Positions 46,544 to 55,373 of a stretch of 64,000 nucleotides of DNA are shown here, piece by piece. Source of the DNA: Candidatus Nanopelagicales bacterium (GTDB lineage: Bacteria; Actinomycetota; Actinomycetes; S36-B12). The first letter of the stretch is position 1; every line of letters begins with the position of its first letter. The notes beneath the pieces are model-generated. The model was not told the origin of the DNA. It saw only the letters and a list, made by a program, of their open reading frames with translations, and made no database searches. The DNA lies in NCBI GenBank assembly GCA_028687755.1, contig JAQTZL010000005.1, positions 62,001-126,000 of the forward strand. Direction: 5' to 3'. A program made the position numbers and the translations under genes.

Positions 46544-47500
46544 ATGTTGCGATCATCTTCAAGCCGAATTGCACGGAGCTTGCTCGTGATATTGATTGTG
46601 ACATTTGCCGTCACTGCGATGCTGAGTCTGGCTCCTGGTTCCGTTGCCGGCGTGATCCTGGGCGAGAATGCCACGGCTGAGCAGGTGGCAGCACTAAATG
46701 AGAAGCTGGGATTGAACCAGCCAATTCTGGTGCAGTACTGGAATTGGATGATCAATGCGCTGCAAGGAGATCTAGGCAACTCAGCAATCACAGGTCAGTC
46801 GGTAACGTCTGCCATCATCGAGCGAATTCCCGTCACACTTGAGTTGGCAATTCTTGCGGTTTCGATGGCACTCGTCATTGCAGTGCCCCTAGCGATCATC
46901 TCCGCCACGCGCCCGGGTTCTCGCACGGATCGAGTGATCAATGCATTCTCGTCGATGTTCCTGTCGATCCCCGCGTTCGTTGCTGGGCCCGTGCTCATCT
47001 ACCTGCTCGCAGTGCAATTCAATCTCTTCCCGGTCAACGGGTGGAGTCGCATCGAGGAAGACGGACTCCTGCTGAACTTGCGTTCTGCATTTCTCCCGGC
47101 TCTTGCAATTGCCCTTCCCGAGATTGCTTCCTTCCACCGGCTCTTACGCACCGATCTCATCACCACATTGCGCGAGGACTACATCGCAGCAGCACGGGCA
47201 AAAGGCATGACTGGATCATTTGTGCTGGTGCGGCACGCACTTCGTCCGTCATCGTTCTCCCTTGTCACCCTCTTCGGCATCAACCTCGGTCGAGCAATTG
47301 GTGGCGCGGTCATCGTGGAGAGCCTGTTCTCGCTGCCTGGCTTGGGACAGTTGGTGGTCACTTCCATATCTGCGCGCGACATCACGATGGCAACGGGTGT
47401 GGTCGTATTCACCGCTGTCGTCTATGTCGTAATCAATACGTTCATTGATTTCAGTTACGGATTCTTGGATCCAAGAGTGCGCAAAGGATCAACCTCATGA
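46544..47500 (+). CDS. Peptide-type ABC transporter permease (DppB/OppB family)
   Basis: Inner-membrane permease of about 318 residues. One N-terminal helix (RSLLVILIVTFAVTAMLSLA) is followed by an extracytoplasmic loop and five more helices. ATP-binding-subunit contact (EAA loop) is EDYIAAARAKGMTGSFVLVR near residue 208. VQYWNWMINALQGDLGNS and IVESLFSLPGLGQL are typical of the DppB group. Start ATG 46544 is preferred (GAGAGGTGG at 46531-46539) over GTG 46511. It overlaps the next gene by four bases. Confidence 0.92.
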   Translation: MLRSSSSRIARSLLVILIVTFAVTAMLSLAPGSVAGVILGENATAEQVAALNEKLGLNQPILVQYWNWMINALQGDLGNSAITGQSVTSAIIERIPVTLELAILAVSMALVIAVPLAIISATRPGSRTDRVINAFSSMFLSIPAFVAGPVLIYLLAVQFNLFPVNGWSRIEEDGLLLNLRSAFLPALAIALPEIASFHRLLRTDLITTLREDYIAAARAKGMTGSFVLVRHALRPSSFSLVTLFGINLGRAIGGAVIVESLFSLPGLGQLVVTSISARDITMATGVVVFTAVVYVVINTFIDFSYGFLDPRVRKGSTS

Positions 47501-48408
47501 CGACAACCGTGCATACAAGCGATATGGCGGAGCCGCTATCCGGCGGAACAGGCCTCGCCCCCGCAAATGATCCGCTGGTTCCGGCGACGCAGAAGACGCG
47601 CTCCGTCATGGTGTATCTATCGTTCGCGTGGCTGGCGTTGGTTGTCTTCTCGGCGCTGTTTGCCAGCCTGCTGCCGATTGGCTCCTACGAGGTTCCTATA
47701 GGAAGGCCACGCCAGCCCCCACAGTTCGGCTCAATTGAGATGCTGCTGGGCACTGATCAACTTGGTAGATCCGTTCTGGCCAGGCTCGTCTATGGAGCAA
47801 GAGTCTCACTATTGGTCGGAACCGTTTCAGGGATAGCCGGCTTCACCATCGGTACGACGCTGGGGATGATCGGCGGGTACTTCGGACGAAAGATTGATGC
47901 GGTCATCACTATTGTCACTGATGCCCTCTTGGCCTTCCCCGCGCTGATCCTCCTGCTTGCGCTCTCTTCCATCTTGACCCCGAGTTTGCAGACGATGATG
48001 ATCGGATTGACCCTCATTGTGGTGCCCACGTTCGTGCGATTGTCGCGGGCGACCACGATTGCATGGAATGCTCGTGAGTTCATCCGAGCAGCGCGCAATA
48101 TGGGAGCTGGAAACACCCGGATCATCGCTAGGGAACTGCTGCCGAATGTACTGCCGCCAATCGCCACCTACCTGCCGATTGTCATCGCAGCTCTCATCGT
48201 CGCGGAAGGTTCTTTGAGCTTCCTTGGACTCGGCATCCCTCCGCCAACTCCAAGCTGGGGCGGGATGATCGCATCCGGCAAAGACGTGATCGCCAACTAT
48301 CCAGCCTTGGTATTCATTCCAGCAGGAGTCATCTTCCTGGCTGTGTTCTCACTCAATCAGGCTGGAGACTTTCTCCGGGTTCGCCTTGATCGCACGATGC
48401 AGGACTAG
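47497..48408 (+). CDS. Peptide-type ABC transporter permease (DppC/OppC family)
   Basis: Second permease, 303 residues. A cytoplasmic tail of about 35 residues precedes the first helix (VMVYLSFAWLALVVFSALFA), then MLLGTDQLGRSVLARLVYGARVSL, the DppC signature. The EAA loop is REFIRAARNMGAGNTRIIAREL near residue 190, and EGSLSFLGLGIPPPTPSWGGM marks the C-terminal part. ATGA overlap with the preceding gene shows cotranslation. Confidence 0.93.
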   Translation: MTTTVHTSDMAEPLSGGTGLAPANDPLVPATQKTRSVMVYLSFAWLALVVFSALFASLLPIGSYEVPIGRPRQPPQFGSIEMLLGTDQLGRSVLARLVYGARVSLLVGTVSGIAGFTIGTTLGMIGGYFGRKIDAVITIVTDALLAFPALILLLALSSILTPSLQTMMIGLTLIVVPTFVRLSRATTIAWNAREFIRAARNMGAGNTRIIARELLPNVLPPIATYLPIVIAALIVAEGSLSFLGLGIPPPTPSWGGMIASGKDVIANYPALVFIPAGVIFLAVFSLNQAGDFLRVRLDRTMQD

Positions 48409-48462
48409 TACCAACGAGTGGGGAATGCATTCATCATTCACAACACAACCGAAGGGAACTCG

Positions 48463-50046
48463 ATGAAACGAATGAGAAAATCGATCCTCACCACCACCAT
48501 GGTGAGTGTCGCAGCACTCGTGCTTGCGGCATGCGGTGGAGGTGGAGAGGCAGACGTATCCAGCACAGGTGGAACCACCTCAGGCGAGCCTGTAGCGGGC
48601 GGTAGTGCATCACTCCTGATGATGACGGAGCCAACCAGTCTGGATCCGGCGAAGATCACGGTGGGTTACTCGGGAAGCGCTCCCGTGGGAACCTCGCTCT
48701 ACGGAACGCTCTTCACGCAGGACCTCACCACGTACGAATTGATACCCTCAATCGGAGAGAGCCTGACGTCGAGTGACGCTGGCAAGACCTTCGACCTCAA
48801 GCTCCGGCCTGGCGTCACCTTCAGCGACGGCTCCGCACTCAATGCTGAGGCCGTGAAGTTCAATTGGGATCGCATGAAGAATCCCGAGTTGGGATCCGCT
48901 TCGTTGGGCACAGCTGCGCAGGTGACCTCTACCAAAGTTGTCGATGACCTGACCATGCAATTCACAATGGGAGTGCCCAATCCGAACTTCGGGCAGGGCA
49001 TCACAGTCTCGTCGCTGAACTGGATCGCTTCCCCTGCCGCGCTGGAGAAGGGCTCAGAGGCGTTCGATGCAAATCCCATTGGTGCCGGTCCCTTCACATT
49101 GAAGAGCTGGATTCGCCAGGACAAGATGGAACTGTCCAAGAACCCCTCGTACTGGAATGCGCCAAAGCCGTACCTCGACTCCCTCACGATCCGCACGGTG
49201 CTGGATTCCGCACAACGCCTGAACACCCTCCAGGCAGATGGCGTGGATATTGTTGTGGATAACAAGGCCGACAACACTCAGAAGGCCGAGGCTGCCGGTT
49301 ACGGCACCTACCAGGTGATGCTCAATGGCGGCAATGGCTTCGCCTTGAACTTCCGCAAGGCGCCATTCGATGATCCCAAGGTACGAGAAGCCTTCGTGAA
49401 GGCGATCGATATCAGCCTCATCAACGAGGTTGTCTACGAAGGCGGGGCAGAACTGCCAACATCGCTGTTCAATGCTGATGCCCCGTTCTACACCGGAACG
49501 CAGATCACGCAGTTCAATGCCACCGAAGCGCAGGCGCTCTTCGATGAGATTGCAGCAAAGCAGGGAAAGCCCGTGGCGATCACGCTGACCGCGTACTCGC
49601 TGCCACCGAGCAATACCGTCGCTCAGGCGATCCAGGCACAGATGTCGACCTACAAGAACGTCACCGTCAAGGTGGAGGAGTTCGACTTCCCCACTGCACA
49701 GGGCAAGTCGCTCAGTGGTGACTTCCAGGCGATGAGTTCCGGAACGAACTTCCTGGATCCGGAGACCCAGATGTACACCTGGTTCCACGGGGATTCGAAG
49801 GGGAACACCAGCGGCATCAATGATCCAGTGCTCAATGATGCGCTCGACACCGGACGCCAGGCCACTGACATCGGTGAGCGCAAGGATGCCTACGCGATCG
49901 CTCAGGATCGGATTACGTCGCTGAATCCTTACCTCTGGTACGTCTCACCTCAGGGCTTCTTCTGGACAGGAAAGAAGTTCGGAGGCGGCATCGAGTACTA
50001 CGGCAGTGGCTCACTTGTCACTGAAGGACTGTGGATGCAGCCATAG
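48463..50046 (+). CDS. Peptide-type ABC transporter substrate-binding lipoprotein (family 5)
   Basis: A 527-residue lipoprotein. The signal KRMRKSILTTTMVSVAALVL ends in the lipobox LAAC (Cys about residue 26), followed by a Gly/Ser/Thr linker. Family 5 features include LLMMTEPTSLDPAKITVG, the early core YELIPSIGESLTSSDAGKTFDL and KLRPGVTFSDGSALNAEAVKF. Family members bind oligopeptides, nickel chelates, haem or opines; the ligand is not readable. Start ATG 48463 has AAGGGA upstream. It lies between the permease and ATPase genes. Confidence 0.93.
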   Translation: MKRMRKSILTTTMVSVAALVLAACGGGGEADVSSTGGTTSGEPVAGGSASLLMMTEPTSLDPAKITVGYSGSAPVGTSLYGTLFTQDLTTYELIPSIGESLTSSDAGKTFDLKLRPGVTFSDGSALNAEAVKFNWDRMKNPELGSASLGTAAQVTSTKVVDDLTMQFTMGVPNPNFGQGITVSSLNWIASPAALEKGSEAFDANPIGAGPFTLKSWIRQDKMELSKNPSYWNAPKPYLDSLTIRTVLDSAQRLNTLQADGVDIVVDNKADNTQKAEAAGYGTYQVMLNGGNGFALNFRKAPFDDPKVREAFVKAIDISLINEVVYEGGAELPTSLFNADAPFYTGTQITQFNATEAQALFDEIAAKQGKPVAITLTAYSLPPSNTVAQAIQAQMSTYKNVTVKVEEFDFPTAQGKSLSGDFQAMSSGTNFLDPETQMYTWFHGDSKGNTSGINDPVLNDALDTGRQATDIGERKDAYAIAQDRITSLNPYLWYVSPQGFFWTGKKFGGGIEYYGSGSLVTEGLWMQP

Positions 50047-50097
50047 AAGTGCGGATTGCTGACAGCTCCATTTGATTCCCAGGAGGCCCGACTCATC

Positions 50098-51114
50098 ATG
50101 ACGAACACCACCCCCTTGCTCGAGGTGCAGCATCTACGAGCGCATATCGGAACCCCACGAGGGTCCGTGCGCGCTGTCGATGATGTCTCATTGAACCTTG
50201 AGGCAGGGCAGGCGTTGGGAGTCGTTGGTGAGTCGGGCTCTGGGAAGTCCATCATGGCCCGGGCGATCATGGGCCTGATGCCCCCACGCTCAGCCTGCAC
50301 AGGCGAGGTTCGCCTTCAGGGAAGAGACCTCTTCTCGCTTTCCAAGAAGGAGAAGCAGGAACTGCTGGGCAATCAGATCGCCATGGTGTTCCAGGACCCG
50401 GGGCGATCGCTGAACCCAGTAGTGAGGGTGGAGCGCCAGATCTCAGAGGGCATGCGAAAGCATCTCGGCGTCAGCAAAAGCGAGGCTCACACCCGCGCCC
50501 TGCAGCTTCTCGTTGAAGTGGGGGTCCCGGATCCTGAACCTCGTCTTCGCAACTACCCCCATGAGATGTCTGGAGGCATGCGCCAACGCGTCATGCTTGC
50601 CATCGCGTTGGCGTGTGAGCCAGTGCTGCTGATTGCCGACGAGCCCACCACCGCACTGGACGTGACGATTCAGCGGCAGATCCTTGATCTTCTGAGATCT
50701 GTGCAGCGCGAACGCGGCATGGCCATGATGCTCATCAGCCACGATCTTTCAGTCGTGGCCGGCAGAACGGATCGTGTATCGGTGATGTATGCAGGGAGGC
50801 TGTCCGAGACTGGCCCCACTCGCGAAGTCTTCGAGTCCCCCCGACACCGGTACACCGAAGCCCTTCTTGGCGCTACACCATCGATTGCCACGGGACGGCA
50901 TCAGAGGCTCCGCGTCATCGATGGCTCCCTGCCTGATCCCGTGAGCCCCCCGGAGGGATGCCGCTTTGCTCCGCGATGCGAATTCAGCACACCTGCGTGC
51001 ATCGATCCAGGACCAGCGTTGACCACAGCGAGTACAGAACACCAGTTCGCCTGCCTGCACCCTGTCGAGCATGCAGCGCGGGACACCGTGAACGTTGGAC
51101 AAGGGGGACGCTGA
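50098..51114 (+). CDS. Peptide-type ABC transporter ATPase (DppD/OppD family)
   Basis: A 338-residue ATPase. Walker A is VGESGSGKS, the Q loop is [12 protein letters not shown], the signature is MSGGMRQRV, Walker B is [13 protein letters not shown], and the switch His is in LISHDLSVV. The C-terminal oligopeptide-ABC domain carries Cys residues ([14 protein letters not shown]...FACLHP) that in relatives hold an iron-sulfur cluster. The start is ATG 50098, after AGGAGG at 50081. Confidence 0.94.
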   Translation: MTNTTPLLEVQHLRAHIGTPRGSVRAVDDVSLNLEAGQALGVVGESGSGKSIMARAIMGLMPPRSACTGEVRLQGRDLFSLSKKEKQELLGNQIAMVFQDPGRSLNPVVRVERQISEGMRKHLGVSKSEAHTRALQLLVEVGVPDPEPRLRNYPHEMSGGMRQRVMLAIALACEPVLLIADEPTTALDVTIQRQILDLLRSVQRERGMAMMLISHDLSVVAGRTDRVSVMYAGRLSETGPTREVFESPRHRYTEALLGATPSIATGRHQRLRVIDGSLPDPVSPPEGCRFAPRCEFSTPACIDPGPALTTASTEHQFACLHPVEHAARDTVNVGQGGR

Positions 51115-51115
51115 C

Positions 51116-52132
51116 ATGGCTGGTAGCGGTACAGCACACCTGCGTGACGAACAAGCACTGCTTTCGGTCAAGGATCTGGTGGTCGAGTATCCGACTTCAG
51201 GCGGCTTGGTCCAAGCAGTATCGAAAGTGAGCTTCGACGTGGTACGCGGCGAGACCTTGGGCATCGTTGGCGAGTCTGGTTGCGGAAAGTCCACAACAGG
51301 CCGATCAGTGCTTCGACTCGACCGGTTGACATCGGGACAGATCTCCTTCAAAGGCGAGTCAATCGAGCGTGCAAGCGAACGCGAGATGCGCAAGCTTCGA
51401 CGCGAGATGCAGATGATCTTCCAAGATCCGATCGCCTCGTTGAATCCGCGGAGAAGGGTGGAAGACATAGTCGTCGAGGGCCTTGCAGTAGCCAAGCGGC
51501 CGGAGGAGGAGCGGAAGCAGACATCGAAAGATGTGCTGAGCCAGGTCGGACTGTCGGGTGAACGGTTTGCCAAGGCCTTACCGCGGGCTCTCTCAGGAGG
51601 CCAGGCGCAAAGAGTCGCGATCGCACGTGCGTTGGCCCTGCGCCCTGACCTCCTCATTTGCGATGAGCCGGTTTCGGCACTTGATGTATCCGTTCAAGCA
51701 CAGGTTCTGAATCTCCTTGAAGACCTCAAAGCCGAACACAACCTCACCATCATCTTCATCTCGCACGACTTGGGCGTAGTACGCACAGTGAGTGATCGAG
51801 TGATGGTGATGTACCTGGGTAAGGTCTGCGAGTTCGGTGAGCCGGAGGCTGTCTACAACCACCCAGCTCACCCATATACTCGCGCGCTCCTGGACTCCGT
51901 GCCTCAGGCAGATCCTGACGTCGCATTCGGAGGGCCTGCCCTCGAAGGCGACGTTCCTTCTCCTCTTTCGCCCCCCAGTGGTTGTAGGTTCCGCACGCGC
52001 TGCCCCAAGGTGCAGGACAAGTGCGCCGCAGAGGAACCGCTCATGCAAGAGGTATCGCCCGGACAATTTGTTGCATGCCACTTCCCGCTTCCGCCTATCC
52101 CCAACTCGTCGGTCGAGATCGCGGCACCCTGA
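51116..52132 (+). CDS. Peptide-type ABC transporter ATPase (DppF/OppF family)
   Basis: Partner ATPase of 338 residues forming a heterodimer with the preceding subunit. Walker A is VGESGCGKSTTGRS, the Q loop MIFQDPIASLNPRR, the signature LSGGQAQRVAIARAL, Walker B LLICDEPVSALDVSVQAQ, and the switch FISHDLGVV. The C-terminal domain repeats the cysteine pattern (CRFRTRCPKVQDKC). Start ATG 51116 is one base after the upstream stop. Confidence 0.94.
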   Translation: MAGSGTAHLRDEQALLSVKDLVVEYPTSGGLVQAVSKVSFDVVRGETLGIVGESGCGKSTTGRSVLRLDRLTSGQISFKGESIERASEREMRKLRREMQMIFQDPIASLNPRRRVEDIVVEGLAVAKRPEEERKQTSKDVLSQVGLSGERFAKALPRALSGGQAQRVAIARALALRPDLLICDEPVSALDVSVQAQVLNLLEDLKAEHNLTIIFISHDLGVVRTVSDRVMVMYLGKVCEFGEPEAVYNHPAHPYTRALLDSVPQADPDVAFGGPALEGDVPSPLSPPSGCRFRTRCPKVQDKCAAEEPLMQEVSPGQFVACHFPLPPIPNSSVEIAAP

Positions 52133-52215
52133 GGTGACACATGACTCACAGACTGGCTTTCGTGCCTTACGTCACATGTGTCACCGATGACATCTCGGAC
52201 CACTTTCACCGATGA
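52133..52215. repeat. Inverted and direct repeats after the ABC operon
   Basis: GGTGACACATG (52133-52143) and CATGTGTCACC (52175-52185) form an 11-bp perfect inverted repeat directly after the last stop codon. TCACCGATGA occurs twice as a direct repeat (52181-52190, 52206-52215). The sequence recalls termini seen near IS481-type elements in actinobacteria (from memory), but no transposase is present. It could instead be a transcription terminator without a T-run. Confidence 0.5.
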
Positions 52216-52227
52216 GAGGCGCTACTG

Positions 52228-52644
<417 letters not shown>

Positions 52645-52691
52645 GTCACCCGAGCGGCCCCAACCCAAGGGTCGCTGGGTACCCTTGACCC

Positions 52692-53075
52692 ATGCCTACA
52701 GGAACCGTGAAGTGGTACGACACTGAGAAGGGCTTCGGCTTTCTCGCATCAGACGAAGGTGAAGACGTCTTCGTCCATGTGTCTACGCTGCCTGATGGCG
52801 TCACGGCACTCAAGCCTGGAACAAAGGTCGAGTTCGGCATCGTTGACGGCAAGCGCGGTAAGCAGGCACTGTCAGTCAAGATCATTGGCCCGACCCCTTC
52901 TGTGGTCAAGGGCAGCCGCAAGCCTGCTGGCGATCTTGCTGGCCTCGTTGAAGACCTCATCAAGTTGCTTGATGGCGTGGCCACGCAGCTTCAGCGGGGT
53001 AAGTACCCTGCAGATGTCATGGCACAAAAAACCGCCGCAGTGTTGCGCGCGGTTGCCAACGACCTCGACATTTAA
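52692..53075 (+). CDS. Cold-shock domain protein with C-terminal helical extension
   Basis: A 127-residue RNA-binding protein. Residues 1-65 form the cold-shock fold with both RNP motifs, GTVKWYDTEKGFGFL and DVFVHVSTL. The extra 60 residues (AGLVEDLIKLLDGVATQLQRGKYPADVMAQKTAAVLRAVA region) are helical and seen in an actinobacterial subgroup. It probably acts as an RNA chaperone or in nucleic-acid protection. It converges on the GDT1-family gene with a 7-base gap. Confidence 0.93.
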   Translation: MPTGTVKWYDTEKGFGFLASDEGEDVFVHVSTLPDGVTALKPGTKVEFGIVDGKRGKQALSVKIIGPTPSVVKGSRKPAGDLAGLVEDLIKLLDGVATQLQRGKYPADVMAQKTAAVLRAVANDLDI

Positions 53076-53082
53076 TTTCCTG

Positions 53083-53730
53083 TTAAGGCGTGCTGAGCGC
53101 TTGGAAAAATTCAGTTGCAGTCCACACTGCAAGGGCCAATAGCACTAATCCCGAAGCGATACGTACGCGCGATAAAGGGATGCGCTGTTGCAGCCAGCGA
53201 CCCAGCACTACTGCAATACCAGCAACAGCGATCAGCCCAATCCAAGCACCAACAAATACGGTGAACGGCTGCCCTGTTTTCGCAGCTTGAGCAGCAGCAA
53301 AAATCTGAGTGAGGTCACCCCATTCGGCCGCAAAGATCACAACAAAGCTTGTGATGATTGTGCGACGCACGGATTCGGTAGACGACGCGCCAACTTTTGC
53401 TAAAACTTCTGATTCTTCAGCTGCTTCTTCTTGTGCTTCCTGGGCCCGCGATTTCAAGCCCCCGCGAATTAAAACGATTGAACCAGCCAAGAAAAATATG
53501 GCAGTAACAGCAAGAACCGGTTCCTGCGGCAGAAGTGCAATAAACCCGCCAGCTGTAACGGCGATAAGGCATTGAATGAAGAATGCAGCGCTGACACCGA
53601 GCCATACGTAGAGGTGTCGAAAACGAGTCGCGAGCACCAATGATGCAATGAAACTCTTATCTGGAAGTTCAGCAAGGAAAATAACGAAAAACGTCGTTAA
53701 TGCAATCCCAAGGTCGAACGTTTGATTCAA
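53083..53730 (-). CDS. TMEM165/GDT1 family cation transporter (UPF0016)
   Basis: A six-to-seven helix membrane protein of 215 residues with the family's twin motifs: FLAELPDKSFIASL in the first half and FAAEWGDLTQIFAAA in the second (consensus E-x-G-D-K/R-S/T; here P and L replace usual residues). Relatives export Mn2+ or exchange Ca2+/H+. A charged loop (AQEAQEEAAEESE) separates the halves. The only start able to include helix 1 is TTG 53730. Confidence 0.9.
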   Translation of the reverse strand: MNQTFDLGIALTTFFVIFLAELPDKSFIASLVLATRFRHLYVWLGVSAAFFIQCLIAVTAGGFIALLPQEPVLAVTAIFFLAGSIVLIRGGLKSRAQEAQEEAAEESEVLAKVGASSTESVRRTIITSFVVIFAAEWGDLTQIFAAAQAAKTGQPFTVFVGAWIGLIAVAGIAVVLGRWLQQRIPLSRVRIASGLVLLALAVWTATEFFQALSTP

Positions 53731-53739
53731 GGTGAACTA

Positions 53740-54189
53740 CTAGTTCGTGATTTTGAACAACCACAAACCGCGCATCTTGTTGTTGCTGATTGAAGCAACA
53801 GCAAGCGGAGTTCCTTCGGCATTCAGTGTTGTGCCAGTTGGAACAGTGAAACGGAAGTAGGTCTCTGTGATGGGTTCTGGACTCAGTGGCTGGCCATTGA
53901 AGAATGCGGTCCAACCTTCTTCTGCGACTACTGGGTCAACGCTGATGCCCACGGTGTTACCCACCATTGATGGAACGCTGAGAGCGCTAGGCAGTGCATC
54001 TTCCAAGTTGGTGGCCAGGTTTTGGCAGTTAAGGCCTGCTTCGTCGACATTGAAGTCCCAGCACAGTGCCTCTTCATTCACGCTGTTGACGCCGCTGACC
54101 ACAGACACAGCCGGCGCAGGCTTTGTACATCCGGAAAGCGCAAGAGCAGCAATACCAAGGGCAACGACAGGGGCAATTCGACGAATCAT
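53740..54189 (-). CDS. DUF2771-like lipoprotein
   Basis: A 149-residue lipoprotein with lipobox LSGC near residue 21 and a beta-rich domain. FNGQPLSPEPITETYFRFTV and a late MRGLWLFKI suit DUF2771, whose genes sit next to csp and DUF3027 genes in actinobacteria (from memory). Two cysteines (ALCWDF, LNCQNL) may bond. The function is unknown. The start is ATG 54189, or GTG 54192 immediately before it. Confidence 0.7.
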   Translation of the reverse strand: MIRRIAPVVALGIAALALSGCTKPAPAVSVVSGVNSVNEEALCWDFNVDEAGLNCQNLATNLEDALPSALSVPSMVGNTVGISVDPVVAEEGWTAFFNGQPLSPEPITETYFRFTVPTGTTLNAEGTPLAVASISNNKMRGLWLFKITN

Positions 54190-54268
54190 CACGCCCGCAG
54201 CCTACGGGATTGCTGGTGTTTTGCCCCCGGGGGTTCAGCACGGGTCATAGGTACGCGAGAATCGACCT

Positions 54269-55042
54269 GTGACTGACATCGACACTCAAGTGGCCATCGT
54301 GGACGATCCGCGGCTTCTTGATGCTCAGGAACTGACCCGCGACGCCCTAATCGGAGAAGTTGGCGCGGAATATGTCGGTGAATTTGTCAGCGCCATGATG
54401 GACGCCGATCACATAGCAACCCACCTTTATACCTGTCTCAACCCCGCCTATGTCGGTTGGAATTGGGCTGTCCTTGTCGTGCGTGCGGCTGGCACTGATT
54501 CGGTCACGGTCAACGATGTGGTCTTGATGCCGGGGGAGCAGGCCCTGGTTGCCCCAGCTTGGGTGCCATGGAGTGAACGGGTTCAACCAGGTGACCTTGG
54601 TGTCGGCGACATCCTGCCCACTCCAGCAGATGACCAACGACTCATCGCCGGACTCACTGGCGAAGATGAACTTGAAGGTGTGGCCTCCCTTGCTCCATTG
54701 ACGCCAGGTCAGTGGGAACTTGGTCTTGGTCGAGCTCGCGTGCTTTCTCCACTTGGGCGTGAAGCGGCGGCTCATAGGTGGCACGTAGGTGACACGGGCC
54801 CGCAGACAGCAATGGCGAGAAATGCAGCCCATGAATGTTCAACCTGTGGCTTCTTGGTAACTGTGGGTGGTGTGGTTGGTCAGGCTTTTGGAATCTGCGC
54901 TAATGAACTTGGTGCGGCAGACGGGCGCATCGTGAGTTTGGGCTTTGGCTGCGGTGCGCATTCCGAGGTTCTCGTTGAACCACCCGTTGAGCCCGCTGAG
55001 GGATCCCTGCCAGATGAAGCTGGGGATTTAGGCCACTCCTAA
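54269..55042 (+). CDS. DUF3027 protein
   Basis: A 257-residue actinobacterial protein. HIATHLYTCLNPAYVGWNWAV near residue 50 and EQALVAPAWVPWSERVQPGDLG near 90 are characteristic, as is a zinc-ribbon-like C-terminus with HECSTCGFLVTVGGVVGQAFG and FGCGAHSE. The function is unknown. GTG start at 54269. Confidence 0.87.
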   Translation: MTDIDTQVAIVDDPRLLDAQELTRDALIGEVGAEYVGEFVSAMMDADHIATHLYTCLNPAYVGWNWAVLVVRAAGTDSVTVNDVVLMPGEQALVAPAWVPWSERVQPGDLGVGDILPTPADDQRLIAGLTGEDELEGVASLAPLTPGQWELGLGRARVLSPLGREAAAHRWHVGDTGPQTAMARNAAHECSTCGFLVTVGGVVGQAFGICANELGAADGRIVSLGFGCGAHSEVLVEPPVEPAEGSLPDEAGDLGHS

Positions 55043-55071
55043 ACACTGTTCGAATTGAATTCCAGGAGCGG

Positions 55072-55296
55072 TTACTTCCCTTGGGCCTTGCGCCGCAAAA
55101 ACACCAAACCTAAAACCCCGCTGGTAATTGCGATAGCTGACATCAGCAGCCATTGCTGGACATTTCCGTCTTGTGTCTTCAAAACGACGGCACCAACGAC
55201 GCCGGCGATCACCCAAGCTAGCGTGCCAATTCGGACAGCAACTTGCGCTGAAGCCACTGAACCTGGCTCTGCCCGATAGGCACTTGTCCGACTCAT
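55072..55296 (-). CDS. DUF2530 membrane protein
   Basis: A 74-residue protein with two helices: about residues 24-43 (IGTLAWVIAGVVGAVVL) and 50-67 (QQWLLMSAIAITSGVLGLVF), ending in RRKAQGK. This is the actinobacterial DUF2530 type, of unknown function. Start ATG 55296 follows GGGAAGG; an upstream start at 55320 is less likely. It is divergent from the purine permease. Confidence 0.8.
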   Translation of the reverse strand: MSRTSAYRAEPGSVASAQVAVRIGTLAWVIAGVVGAVVLKTQDGNVQQWLLMSAIAITSGVLGLVFLRRKAQGK

Positions 55297-55373
55297 GGTG
55301 CTGCCTTCCCTCATGTCCAACAGTTGATGGAGTTCTCACGCTAGTCTCCGGCCATTCATCAACCCGAGGGTGC

